A stretch of 37,779 nucleotides of DNA from CAZGSN01 sp964371655. GTDB taxonomy: Bacteria > Desulfobacterota > Binatia > HRBIN30. How positions within the stretch are numbered: position 1 is the first letter of the stretch; each line of letters begins with the position of its first letter. A program made the position numbers and the translations under genes. Below, one piece after another: positions 8,733 to 17,800 of this stretch. The stretch spans positions 1 through 37,779 of the forward strand of contig CAYJOD010000061.1 in assembly GCA_964371655.1 (NCBI GenBank), read 5' to 3'. The notes under the pieces were generated by a model. It saw only the letters and a list, made by a program, of their open reading frames with translations. It was not told the origin of the DNA and made no database searches.

Positions 8733-9170
8733 TCAGTACTTCCCGAGGAGCTTGTTCACCCACCGGTGAATCGCGTGTGCCGAGAAACCGCTTGCGACAT
8801 ACATGACCGCACAGGTGCCGGTGAGAAGATGGAGACCCTTGTCCTTGGCAAGCGCGATCACTTCGGGGGTGTCGCGATTCATGTGGATCCAGACGTTCGT
8901 GATGCCCGCTTCCGCCGCTTGCCGCACCACCTCGAGGGTTTCCTCACGCGGCACCTCGACGACGACGCCCTCGACCTTTTCCGGCAACGCGAGAAGATCC
9001 GCGTACGTCTTGTCGCCGTCGATCTGGTCCACCGACGGGTCCACCGCGAAGACCTTCTTTCCGTGCCGCTTGGCCTCAGTGTAGCTGATGCGGGGGAAGC
9101 CCTTCGTCGCGGAGTGGCCAACGAAGGCGAAGCTCGATTGGGTCCAGAACGCTTCGTGTGCGGAGAGCAT
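8733..9170 (-). CDS. CoA-binding domain protein (YccU-like)
   Basis: A 145-residue protein with a single Rossmann-type CoA-binding domain, as in YccU and the N-terminus of succinyl-CoA synthetase alpha. Visible marks are SFAFVGHSATKGFPRISYTE near residues 12-31, the strand KKVFAVDPSVDQIDG, the segment VEGVVVEVPREETLEVVRQA, and GITNVWIHMN near 90. It probably binds CoA or an acyl-CoA; no enzyme activity is established for this family. The frame stays open much further upstream, but the ATG at 9170 is chosen because GGAAGGGG lies just before it and homology begins there. It is 38 bases downstream of the DUF192 fusion gene on the same strand and may be its last operon partner. Confidence 0.82.
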   Translation of the reverse strand: MLSAHEAFWTQSSFAFVGHSATKGFPRISYTEAKRHGKKVFAVDPSVDQIDGDKTYADLLALPEKVEGVVVEVPREETLEVVRQAAEAGITNVWIHMNRDTPEVIALAKDKGLHLLTGTCAVMYVASGFSAHAIHRWVNKLLGKY

Positions 9171-9208
9171 GCTCACCCCTTCCTTCAACCGGCGCAGCCG
9201 CGGATGCT

Positions 9209-10186
9209 TTAGAAGAGATAGGGGACGAAGCGCCACGGCACGCGCTCTGAATAGTCCCGATACACCGGGTCGCGCCTCAGGAAGCGTTCCTCGGCGCGCA
9301 CGCGCAGGACCAAGAAGACGAACGTCGCGCAGACTAGCGCGAGGTTGCGTGGCGTCGGGTAGCACATCGTGTAGCCCACGTAGGTCAGCATGTAAGACAC
9401 GTACATCGGGTGGCGGACGACCTTGTAGAAGCCCTGGGTCTGGACACCGCGGTTGGCGGCGACAATACCGACGCTGCGCCCGAGCGACATCAATCCGAAG
9501 ATGGCGAGCAGGAAGCCCACGAGTTGAATCGGCGCGCCGACTGCGGCGAGCGTTCCGGGGGCGCCGGTCGGTCGCAGAAACAGAGGCAAGAAGGTGCCGG
9601 CAATGCCCACCAGCCAATCGATCACGTTACCGGTGGTCCCGAAGCTACGCCGGCGCGTCAGGAATAGCGCCACCAGCATACTTTCTTGCGCAACGAACGG
9701 CAGGGTCATCGACCAGTACCCGGTCTCGTGCACGGCGCGCAGATGTGCCGCCGCGAAAAACGAATACACCGCCGCCAACAACAGATTGCAGACAATCGCG
9801 CTCGCCGTGTCAAACCACGCAGCCCTAGCGGGATCCGGCTCCCCCTCAATTTCAACCCTGCTACCTATCCGTAAACCGACGCGCTCGATTGTTCCGACCG
9901 GGAGCTCGATGACGCTCCTGGCTTCCTGCACCTTCGGAGAGAGCTTCCATGGCTGCAGAGCGGACTCGGTATGAACGACGCCCTGGTGCTCGTCCAAGAA
10001 CACGATATCGAGCGCATAGCCCATGCCGAACATATGCACCTGCTGGCAGGGCCGAATCCACAGCCCTTCGCCCGCCGGCAGCTCGCGCGTACCCAACAGG
10101 CCGCGCATCCGTGCCCAGTGCGTATCAGCGCAACGCATCCGCTCCGCCAACGACAATCCACCTACGCTCTCACGTGCTCGCAACAT
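9209..10186 (-). CDS. DUF192 domain fused to isoprenylcysteine methyltransferase-like membrane protein
   Basis: A 325-residue fusion. Residues about 10-115 are a DUF192 domain: ARMRGLLGTRELPAGEGLWI, then CQQVHMFGMGYALDIVFLD, the family's most conserved stretch. Residues about 127-325 are a membrane protein of the ICMT/PEMT family with about five membrane segments. They end in the characteristic cofactor-binding block KVVRHPMYVSYMLTYVGY near 255 and RAEERFL followed by YRDYSERVPWRFVPYLF at the very end. This family methylates carboxyl groups, lipid amines or other membrane-interface substrates using SAM. It begins 21 bases after the giant lipoprotein gene and is probably the last tad operon gene. 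DUF192 genes are often found near tad loci, but its function is unknown. The target of methylation is not known. Confidence 0.85.
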   Translation of the reverse strand: MLRARESVGGLSLAERMRCADTHWARMRGLLGTRELPAGEGLWIRPCQQVHMFGMGYALDIVFLDEHQGVVHTESALQPWKLSPKVQEARSVIELPVGTIERVGLRIGSRVEIEGEPDPARAAWFDTASAIVCNLLLAAVYSFFAAAHLRAVHETGYWSMTLPFVAQESMLVALFLTRRRSFGTTGNVIDWLVGIAGTFLPLFLRPTGAPGTLAAVGAPIQLVGFLLAIFGLMSLGRSVGIVAANRGVQTQGFYKVVRHPMYVSYMLTYVGYTMCYPTPRNLALVCATFVFLVLRVRAEERFLRRDPVYRDYSERVPWRFVPYLF

Positions 10187-10207
10187 GCCGCTCCCGCCTC
10201 TTCCTTC

Positions 10208-13200
10208 TCAGTTGACAGTTCCCGAAGCGACGAAGAATGTCCCGCCACCGTTTGGCGAGGTGACGGTGACCGAGATCGTCGCGGGGCGTGCACTCGTGGT
10301 GCTCGGGGCGTCATCGACTAGGCGGAACTCGAATTGGGTGAGGTTGGGCACCAACTGATTGAACGACTGACCATCGACAAGAACAATGGTCGAAGGCACG
10401 ATCGTGCCCGCCGTCGAATTAAGCTGAATCGTCGAGCCTTCGACCAACGGATTGCGAAGGTCGTCATGCACCTCGAGCGTAAACGACTGGCTACTGGCGT
10501 TGGGAATGGTGAATGTCGAGGGTGTCGCAAACGGTGTCACCAGCGGGCCGGAGAACGTCACCGGAACCGCGTCGAACACGAGGATGTTGGTGTCCCACAC
10601 TCCCAACGTACCTTGCGTGTTCCAGACGCCGTTGAAATCGGCGTCGACAAACAATTCGAACTGCGCCGTGGAATCGAACTGATCGTTGCACAGGTTGCTC
10701 GGGGGGGCGATCGGGCACGCTGAGTCGTCGGGAGGCACGGACGCGAGAACCGGAGGCAACGGCCTGTAGTCGATGTACGGTTCGGGCTGGTTGTCGTTCA
10801 CAATGTCGTCGATGCCGGCTTGGAACACGCCGTCGCCGTTGGTGTCATGGAAGGCTTCCTCACCGCGAGTAAACGCCAGTACAGTCACAATGCCGCTGGG
10901 CGGAATGTTTTGCTCACTCACCAGGGTAGCTACGGCGACGCCATTGGCATCGGTCGTCGTCGGATTGACGACGCTGGCACCGTTGCTGACGAAGCTCACG
11001 GCGGTTCCAGGCGGCACGGCGTTACCGAAGCGGTCATTCACAAACGCGGAGATTGGGTCCATGAGGCCGAAGACTCTACGCCCGTGAATGTTGACTTTCT
11101 GAGGTGCGATACTGAAGCGGTTCTGTGCCGGCGGTCCACCGAGGACCGCAATCGGCGTCGACAGCACAAACACGTCGGGCACATTATCGCCGTCGATATC
11201 GGCACCGGCCCCCACCCGCACCGGCGCCGCCCGCGTGCCGCTGGCGAGAACAGTTTGCACGAGCCCCAGCGCATCGGTGTAGGCGTCGAGGACCGACAGT
11301 GACTCTCCGCCGATCGCGGTGAGTTGGAAGAAGACGTGCACGTTCGCGACCGGATGGTTCGCGGGGTCGATCACTCGGAACGTCACGGTTGAATGTTCGG
11401 GCAGACCCGACTGCCGCACACCGATGTTCACCGGTTCGGCACTGACGAACTCGATCGAGCTCGGCTGCAGCGTCGGTGTCACCGTCGGCGATGGTGTCGG
11501 CGTCGGCGGCGGACTCTGCACCAGCGTCGGGGTCGCCGAGAAGGTCAGGGTTGGAGTCGGCGTGCGCAGATCGGGCAGAATAATGGTCTGCGAGCTCGAC
11601 AACGGACCTGACGGTGTCTGCACCACTGCCATCACGGTGATCGTCTGGCCCTGGCGCGCGGTGTCGTACTTCACGCACGACAAAGCGTCGCCGGGCTGTG
11701 GAACGACAGTGAACGAGAGAGTACATGGGGCCGCTTGTCCGACGAGGCCCGGACTGGTCACCGACACGCCCGCGGGCACCGGTGCGACGATACTGAACTG
11801 TACCGGGACGCCGTTGCCGACCACGGCACCGTTGGCATCGGTCACCAGGGCGCTGATGACGCTGCTCAACGTTCCGTCTCCGTTCACGCTCGCCTGATTG
11901 ACGAACAGCGCGATCTGGATGTGCGCCGCAGCGGGGGTCGGCGTAGCCGTTTGTGTCGGTGTCAGTGTCCGTGTCCACGTCGGGGTTATGGTCAGCGTCG
12001 GCGTCGCTGTTGCCGCCAAGGTCATGGTCGGGGTGAGGGTACGCAGATCGGGCAGAACGATCGTCTGCGAGCTCGACAACGGCCCCGACGGTGTCTGCAC
12101 CACCGCCATCACGGTGATCGTCTGCCCCTGACGCGCCGTGTCGTACTTCACACACGACAGAGCGTCGCCGGGCTGTGCAACGACGGTAAACGAGAGAGTA
12201 CATGGGGCTGCTTGTCCGACGAGGCCCGGACTGGTCACCGACACGCCCGCCGGCACCGGTGCGACTATACTGAACGCTACAGGGACTCCGTTGCCAACCA
12301 CAGCGCCGTTGGCATCGGTTACCAGAGCGCTGATGACGCTGCTCAACGTACCGTCACCATTTACGCTCGCCTGATTGACGAACAGCGCGACCTGAATATG
12401 CGCCGCCGGCAGGGTCGGAGTGGCGGTTTGCGTCGACGTCGATGTCGGTGTCCGCGTCAGCGTCGGCGTTGAGGAGAAGGTTGCGGTTGGAGTCAGGGTA
12501 CGCAGATCAGGCAGGACAATGGTCTGCGTGCTCGACAGCGGGCCCGACGGTGTCTGCACCACGGCCATCACGGTGATCGTCTGGCCCTGGCGCGCCGAGT
12601 CGTACTTCACGCACGACAGAGCATCGCCGGGCTGTGCCGTCACCGTGAAGGAAAGCGTGCATGGTGCCGCTTGGCCGACGAGGCCCGGACTGGTCACCGA
12701 CACGCCGGCAACCACTGGTGCGACCACACTGAACGCTACGGGGACGCCGTTACCAACCACAGCGCCGTTGGCATCCGTTACCAGAGCGCTGATGACGCTG
12801 CTCAACGTACCGTCGCCGTTCGAGCTCGCCTGATTGACGAACAGCGCGATCTGGATGTGCGCCGCCGGCGGCGTCGCTGTGGGCGTTCGTGTCGGCGTCG
12901 CGGTCGGTGTCCGCGTCAGCGTCGGCGTTGACGAGAAGGTTACGGTTGGAGTCAGGGTACGCAGATCGGGCAGGACAATGGTCTGCGAGCTCGACAGCGG
13001 CCCTGACGGTGTCTGCACCACCGCCATCACGGTGATCGTCTGCCCCTGACGCGCCGTGTCGTACTTCACACACGACAGAGCGTCGCCGGGCTGTGCAACC
13101 ACGGTGAACGAGAGAGTACATGGGGCTGCTTGTCCGACGAGACCCGGGCTGGTCACCGACACGCCGGCCGGCACTGGTGCGACTATACTGAACTGTACGG

Positions 13201-16200
13201 GGACTCCGTTGCCGACCACGGCACCGTTGGCATCGGTGACCAGAGCGCTGATGACGCTGCTCAACGTACCGTCTCCGTTCGAGCTCGCCTGATTGACGAA
13301 CAGGGCTACCTGAATATGCGCCGCCGGCGGGGTCGCCGTCGGGGTTCGAGTCGCCGTCGGTGTCGGGGTTGAGGACGAGGTTGCCGTCGGGGTCAGAGTG
13401 CGCACGTCGGGCAGAACTATCGTCTGCGTGCTCGACAGCGGGCCTGACGGTGTCTGCACCACCGCCATCACGGTGATCGTTTGCCCTTGCCGTGCGGTGT
13501 CGTACTTCACACACGACAGCGCGTCGCCTGGCTGTGCGACGACGGTGAACCCGAGGGTACATGGCGCTGCCTGACCGACGAGACCCGGGCTGGTCACCGA
13601 CACGCCGGCCGGCACTGGTGCGACTATGCTGAACTGTACGGGGACGCCGTTGCCGACTACGGCACCGTTGGCATCGGTCACCAGGGCGCTGATGACGCTG
13701 CTCAACGTCCCGTCTCCATTCGCGCTCGCCTGATTGATGAACAGCGCTACCTGGATATGCGCCGCCGGCGGGGTCGGCGTGGCGGTTTGTGTTCGCGTCG
13801 GCGTCGGGGTTGAGGACGACGTTGCGGTCGGGGTGAGGGTACGCAGATCGGGCAGAACTATCGTCTGCGTGCTCGACAGCGGGCCTGACGGTGTCTGCAC
13901 CACCGCCATCACGGTGATCGTTTGCCCTTGCCGTGCGGTGTCGTACTTCACGCACGACAGCGCGTCGCCGGGCTGTGCGACGACGGTGAACCCGAGGGTG
14001 CATGGCGCTGCTTGGCCGACGAGACCCGGGCTGGTCACCGACACGCCCGCAGGAACCGGTGCGACGATACTGAACTGTACGGGGACGCCGTTGCCGACCA
14101 CAGCACCGTTGGCATCGGTCACCAGGGCGCTGATGACGCTGCTCAACGTTCCGTCGCCATTCGAGCTCGCCTGATTGACGAACAGCGCCACTTGAATATG
14201 CGCCGCCGGCAGGGTCGGCGTGCCGGTTTGCGTTCGCGTCGGCGTCGGCGTCAGCGTCAGCGTCGGCGTTGAGGAGAAGGTTACGGTCGGAGTCAGAGTA
14301 CGCAGATCGGGCAGAACAATGGTCTGCGTGCTCGACAGCGGTCCGGACGGTGTCTGCACCACCGCCATCACGGTGATCGTTTGCCCTTGCCGTGCGGTGT
14401 CGTACTTCACGCACGACAGCGCGTCGCCGGGCTGTGCGACGACGGTGAACCCGAGGGTGCATGGCGCTGCTTGGCCGACGAGACCCGGGCTGGTCACCGA
14501 CACCCCCGCGGGAACCGGTGCGACGATACTGAACTGTACGGGGACGCCGTTGCCAACCACAGCGCCGTTGGCATCGGTCACCAGGGCGCTGATGACGCTG
14601 CTCAACGTCCCGTCGCCATTCGAGCTCGCCTGATTGACGAACAGCGCCACCTGAATATGCGCCGCCGCCAGTGTCGGCGTAGCCGTTTGCGTCGGTGTCA
14701 AGGTCAGCGTCGGCGTTAGGGTGGCGGTGAACGTCCGCGTCGGTGTTACGGACAACGTTGCGGTCGGGGTCAGGGTGCGCAGATCGGGCAGGACAATGGT
14801 CTGCGAGCTCGACAGCGGCCCTGACGGTGTTTGCACCACCGCCATGACGGTAATGGTCTGCCCCTGGCGGGCGCTGTCGTACTTCACACACGACAGGGCG
14901 TCGCCGGGCTGTGGCACCACGGTGAGCGCAAGGGTGCACGGGGCGGCTTGCCCGACGAAGCCCGGACTGGTCACGGACACGCCGGCAAGCACGGGTGCGA
15001 CGATACTGAACTGTACGGGGACACCATTGCCAACCACGGCACCGTTGGCATCGGTCACCAGGGCGCTGATGACGCTGCTCAACGTCCCGTCGCCATTCGA
15101 GCTCGCTTGGTTGACGAACAGCGCCACCTGGATGTGTGCCGCGGCCGGTGTCGGCGTAGGCGTTTGGGTTGGTGTCAACGTCAGCGTCGGCGTCAGCGTC
15201 ACAGTGGGCGTCGGCGTCGGTGTTACAGAGAAGGTTGCGGTCGGAGTCAGAGTGCGCAGATCGGGCAGAACAATGGTCTGCGAGCTCGACAGCGGCCCTG
15301 ACGGTGTCTGCACCACCGCCATTACGGTGATGGTCTGGCCTTGACGGGCGCTGTCGTACTTCACGCATGACAGGGCGTCGCCCGGCTGTGGGACGACAGT
15401 GAGCGCAAGGGTACACGGAGCGGCTTGTCCGACGAAGCCCGGACTGGTCACCGACACGCCGGCAATCACGGGCGCGACGATACTGAACTGCACGGGGACG
15501 CCATTGCCCACGACGGCGCCGTTGGCATCGGTCACCAAGGCACTAATGACGCTGCTCAACGTCCCGTCGCCATTCGAGCTCGCCTGATTGACGAACAACG
15601 CCACCTGAATGTGCGCCGCCGGTGGGGTCGGCGTAGCGGTCATGGTCGCCGTTGCCGTCGCTGTCCCCGAGGCGCTTGGCGTCGATGTCGCTGTGCGCAG
15701 ATCCGGAAGAACGATAGTCTGCGAGCTACTGAGCGGTCCCGACGCCGTTTGCACGGTGGCCAAGACTGTCACCGTTTGCCCCTGCCGTGCGGAGTCGTAC
15801 TTCACGCAGGACAGAGCATCGCCTGGCTGAGTTTGCACGGGGAAACCGATCGTGCAGGGTGCGGCTTGCCCGATGAGGCCAGGGCTCGTCACGGATATGC
15901 CCGGCAGAACCGGAGCGAGCAGGCTGAACTGGACGGGGATGCCGTTGGCCACCACCGCGCCGTTGTCATCCGTCACCAGCGCGCTGATCACGCTCGTGAG
16001 GGTGCCATCGCCGTTCGGGCTAGCTTGATTGACGAACAGCGCCACCTGAATGTGCGCCGCCGCAATCGTGGGGGTCGGGGTGATCGTCGGGGTCGCGGTA
16101 ATCGTAGGTGTGCGCGTCGACGTATCTGACGGCGTCGGAGTGACGGTCGACGTCGGTGTCACCGTGAACGTGAGTGTGGGTGTCAGGGTTCGCAGGTCGG

Positions 16201-17788
16201 GCAGGACAATGGTTTGCGAACCGACCAGCGGACCGGACGGTGTTTGTACGACCACGATAACCGTCACCGTCTGTCCTTGGCGAGCCATGTCATACTTGAC
16301 GCACGACAACGCGTCGCCAGGCTGTGCGACCACGGTAGACCCTAGAGTGCAGGGGGCGGTCGCACCGACCAGCCCGGGGCTGGTCACAGATACGCCAGCT
16401 GGGACGGGTTCCTGGAGGCTGAACTGTACGGGGATCCCATTGGCCACGGCGGCGCCGGTTGCATCGGTAACCAGCGCACTGATCACGCTAGTGAGCGTGC
16501 CATCCCCGTTGGGACTCGCCTGATTCAGGAAGAGCGCCACCTCGATGTGCGCCGCCGCCGGCGTCGGCGTTGGCGTCCTCGTCGGAGTCGCGGTGATGGT
16601 CGCGGTGTTCGTCGGCGTCGGCGTCGCCGCGCGGAGGTCCGGCAGGACGATCGTCTGCACACTCACGAGCGGCTCCGATGCCGTGTCGACGCTCGCCTCG
16701 ACGGTCACCGACTCGCCCTGCAGAGCCGAATCGTATTTCAGACACGACAGCGCGTTGCCAGGCTGTCCCGACACCGTAAACGAAAGAGTGCAAACCGGAT
16801 CGGCGCCGCTCAGCGACGGGCTGGTCACCGACACTCCGCCCGTCAGTGGCGGTAGGATGCGGAACATCACCGGGATATTGTTCAAGGCGACGCCCTGCGC
16901 GTCACTCACCTGCGCCGTGATCACGCTGCTCAGAGTGCCATCGAGGTTATCGCTGGCCTCATTCACAAACAGCGCGACTTGCAGGAACGCCGGCTCCGGG
17001 AGGGGCGTCGGGGTTAACGGAGGAGTAGGCGAAGGCGTCGTCGGCTTCATCGTCGGGATAATGACCGCGCTCGCAACGATGATCGCGTCGGTATCGTAAT
17101 TGCCGTTGCCACCGGCGTCGAAGCGGCCGTTGTGGTTCGGATCCCAGATCATGTACTCGCCCAACTGGGGCTCGTAAACGCCGTTGGCGTTGGCGTCGAG
17201 AAACGCCTCACTTTCGAGGTCAGTGAACGGTTCGCTGGCGTCGCGGCGACCGTTGGAGTTGAGATCGACGAAAGGCTCGGCGCCGCGTACAGCCGCAATG
17301 ATCTCGATTACGTCCTGCGCATTCTCCGGACACAACGAACGAAAGGTCGCCTTGGCAACGCCTGTGTCGTCGGTGAGAGCCTGACTTTGGATAATACCGC
17401 GCCCGGAAGCGACAAAGAAAGCGATCGGCGTCCCCGCCGGTACGGCCTGACCGCGATAGTCGCCGACCAGAGCAATGATGTCGTCGGTAACATTGATGAT
17501 GCAGCGACCGGCCTCATCGAACATCTCGAGCTCGATCTGTGAACCGGCTTGGAAGCTGATCCGCGACGCCGAGGTGGGGCCAGAGAGAGCGCTTGGCGCC
17601 GACGTCGGCGACGGTTCGGCGGCCGGAGTAACTCCGCCTGAGCCCAGGATCGACGCCACATCGGCTTGGTTCGGGCCCCCGCAGCCCGCCAACCACAAGG
17701 CGAGGGAAAGCGCCGTCAGGGCAAAACCACGCCGCTGACGTCGCAGCGCCCGATATCCGCCTCCTCCCCGCATTGCCGTCGCCGTCAT
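10208..17788 (-). CDS. Giant Ig-like repeat lipoprotein with Thr/Pro linkers, tad-associated
   Basis: A 2526-residue protein. Residues 1-35 are a lipoprotein signal with an Arg-rich n-region and lipobox LAGC (C36). Residues about 55-200 hold a first Ig-like (Big_1/invasin type) domain and three Ca-binding-like loops such as DLNSNGRRD and DPNHNGRFD. From about residue 268 to 2106 there are 12 tandem units of about 145-165 residues. Each has a roughly 105-residue Ig-like domain (start HIQVALFVNQAS, core DANGAVVGNGVPVQFS, end TIVLPDLRT) with two conserved cysteines 16 residues apart, followed by a 25-60 residue linker of Thr-Pro repeats. The last 420 residues hold further Ig-like domains and more acidic D-x-N/D-x-N/D-G loops. 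It looks like a long, rigid, surface-anchored stalk or adhesin, possibly O-glycosylated on the Thr-rich linkers. It lies 12 bases after tadC, in the same operon. The start at 17788 has a close GAGGGG; an ATG five codons later is an alternative. Confidence 0.93.
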   Translation of the reverse strand: MTATAMRGGGGYRALRRQRRGFALTALSLALWLAGCGGPNQADVASILGSGGVTPAAEPSPTSAPSALSGPTSASRISFQAGSQIELEMFDEAGRCIINVTDDIIALVGDYRGQAVPAGTPIAFFVASGRGIIQSQALTDDTGVAKATFRSLCPENAQDVIEIIAAVRGAEPFVDLNSNGRRDASEPFTDLESEAFLDANANGVYEPQLGEYMIWDPNHNGRFDAGGNGNYDTDAIIVASAVIIPTMKPTTPSPTPPLTPTPLPEPAFLQVALFVNEASDNLDGTLSSVITAQVSDAQGVALNNIPVMFRILPPLTGGVSVTSPSLSGADPVCTLSFTVSGQPGNALSCLKYDSALQGESVTVEASVDTASEPLVSVQTIVLPDLRAATPTPTNTATITATPTRTPTPTPAAAHIEVALFLNQASPNGDGTLTSVISALVTDATGAAVANGIPVQFSLQEPVPAGVSVTSPGLVGATAPCTLGSTVVAQPGDALSCVKYDMARQGQTVTVIVVVQTPSGPLVGSQTIVLPDLRTLTPTLTFTVTPTSTVTPTPSDTSTRTPTITATPTITPTPTIAAAHIQVALFVNQASPNGDGTLTSVISALVTDDNGAVVANGIPVQFSLLAPVLPGISVTSPGLIGQAAPCTIGFPVQTQPGDALSCVKYDSARQGQTVTVLATVQTASGPLSSSQTIVLPDLRTATSTPSASGTATATATMTATPTPPAAHIQVALFVNQASSNGDGTLSSVISALVTDANGAVVGNGVPVQFSIVAPVIAGVSVTSPGFVGQAAPCTLALTVVPQPGDALSCVKYDSARQGQTITVMAVVQTPSGPLSSSQTIVLPDLRTLTPTATFSVTPTPTPTVTLTPTLTLTPTQTPTPTPAAAHIQVALFVNQASSNGDGTLSSVISALVTDANGAVVGNGVPVQFSIVAPVLAGVSVTSPGFVGQAAPCTLALTVVPQPGDALSCVKYDSARQGQTITVMAVVQTPSGPLSSSQTIVLPDLRTLTPTATLSVTPTRTFTATLTPTLTLTPTQTATPTLAAAHIQVALFVNQASSNGDGTLSSVISALVTDANGAVVGNGVPVQFSIVAPVPAGVSVTSPGLVGQAAPCTLGFTVVAQPGDALSCVKYDTARQGQTITVMAVVQTPSGPLSSTQTIVLPDLRTLTPTVTFSSTPTLTLTPTPTRTQTGTPTLPAAHIQVALFVNQASSNGDGTLSSVISALVTDANGAVVGNGVPVQFSIVAPVPAGVSVTSPGLVGQAAPCTLGFTVVAQPGDALSCVKYDTARQGQTITVMAVVQTPSGPLSSTQTIVLPDLRTLTPTATSSSTPTPTRTQTATPTPPAAHIQVALFINQASANGDGTLSSVISALVTDANGAVVGNGVPVQFSIVAPVPAGVSVTSPGLVGQAAPCTLGFTVVAQPGDALSCVKYDTARQGQTITVMAVVQTPSGPLSSTQTIVLPDVRTLTPTATSSSTPTPTATRTPTATPPAAHIQVALFVNQASSNGDGTLSSVISALVTDANGAVVGNGVPVQFSIVAPVPAGVSVTSPGLVGQAAPCTLSFTVVAQPGDALSCVKYDTARQGQTITVMAVVQTPSGPLSSSQTIVLPDLRTLTPTVTFSSTPTLTRTPTATPTRTPTATPPAAHIQIALFVNQASSNGDGTLSSVISALVTDANGAVVGNGVPVAFSVVAPVVAGVSVTSPGLVGQAAPCTLSFTVTAQPGDALSCVKYDSARQGQTITVMAVVQTPSGPLSSTQTIVLPDLRTLTPTATFSSTPTLTRTPTSTSTQTATPTLPAAHIQVALFVNQASVNGDGTLSSVISALVTDANGAVVGNGVPVAFSIVAPVPAGVSVTSPGLVGQAAPCTLSFTVVAQPGDALSCVKYDTARQGQTITVMAVVQTPSGPLSSSQTIVLPDLRTLTPTMTLAATATPTLTITPTWTRTLTPTQTATPTPAAAHIQIALFVNQASVNGDGTLSSVISALVTDANGAVVGNGVPVQFSIVAPVPAGVSVTSPGLVGQAAPCTLSFTVVPQPGDALSCVKYDTARQGQTITVMAVVQTPSGPLSSSQTIILPDLRTPTPTLTFSATPTLVQSPPPTPTPSPTVTPTLQPSSIEFVSAEPVNIGVRQSGLPEHSTVTFRVIDPANHPVANVHVFFQLTAIGGESLSVLDAYTDALGLVQTVLASGTRAAPVRVGAGADIDGDNVPDVFVLSTPIAVLGGPPAQNRFSIAPQKVNIHGRRVFGLMDPISAFVNDRFGNAVPPGTAVSFVSNGASVVNPTTTDANGVAVATLVSEQNIPPSGIVTVLAFTRGEEAFHDTNGDGVFQAGIDDIVNDNQPEPYIDYRPLPPVLASVPPDDSACPIAPPSNLCNDQFDSTAQFELFVDADFNGVWNTQGTLGVWDTNILVFDAVPVTFSGPLVTPFATPSTFTIPNASSQSFTLEVHDDLRNPLVEGSTIQLNSTAGTIVPSTIVLVDGQSFNQLVPNLTQFEFRLVDDAPSTTSARPATISVTVTSPNGGGTFFVASGTVN
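11471..16995 (-). repeat. Twelve tandem coding repeats of about 430-500 bp
   Basis: The landmark encoding LFVNQAS (minus strand) recurs about twelve times, near 11893, 12366, 12831, 13288, 13732, 14170, 14631, 15110, 15585, 16025, 16526 and 16955, a spacing of about 430-500 bases. Variation in unit length comes from the Thr/Pro linkers, whose DNA is a GTCGGCGTC-rich minisatellite-like tract. Units 4-12 in protein order are almost identical; units 1-3 are more diverged. Such DNA is prone to recombination and to assembly collapse, so the copy number seen is a minimum estimate. Confidence 0.9.
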
Positions 17789-17800
17789 TCGCCCCTCACT

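Noticed and set aside
8733..9617. 294-codon version of the CoA-binding protein
   Set aside because: The upstream part overlaps the real DUF192 fusion gene in another frame; the CoA-binding homology and ribosome site begin at 9170.
12750..15416. Open frame of 888 codons on the minus strand, in another frame of the giant repeat gene
   Set aside because: It stays open only because the repeat length is a multiple of three. Its composition (Arg, His, Asp, no hydrophobic pattern) is that of a shadow frame.
11471..16995. Possible CRISPR array, because of regularly spaced repeats
   Set aside because: Repeats are about 450 bases, coding and in frame, with no short unique spacers.
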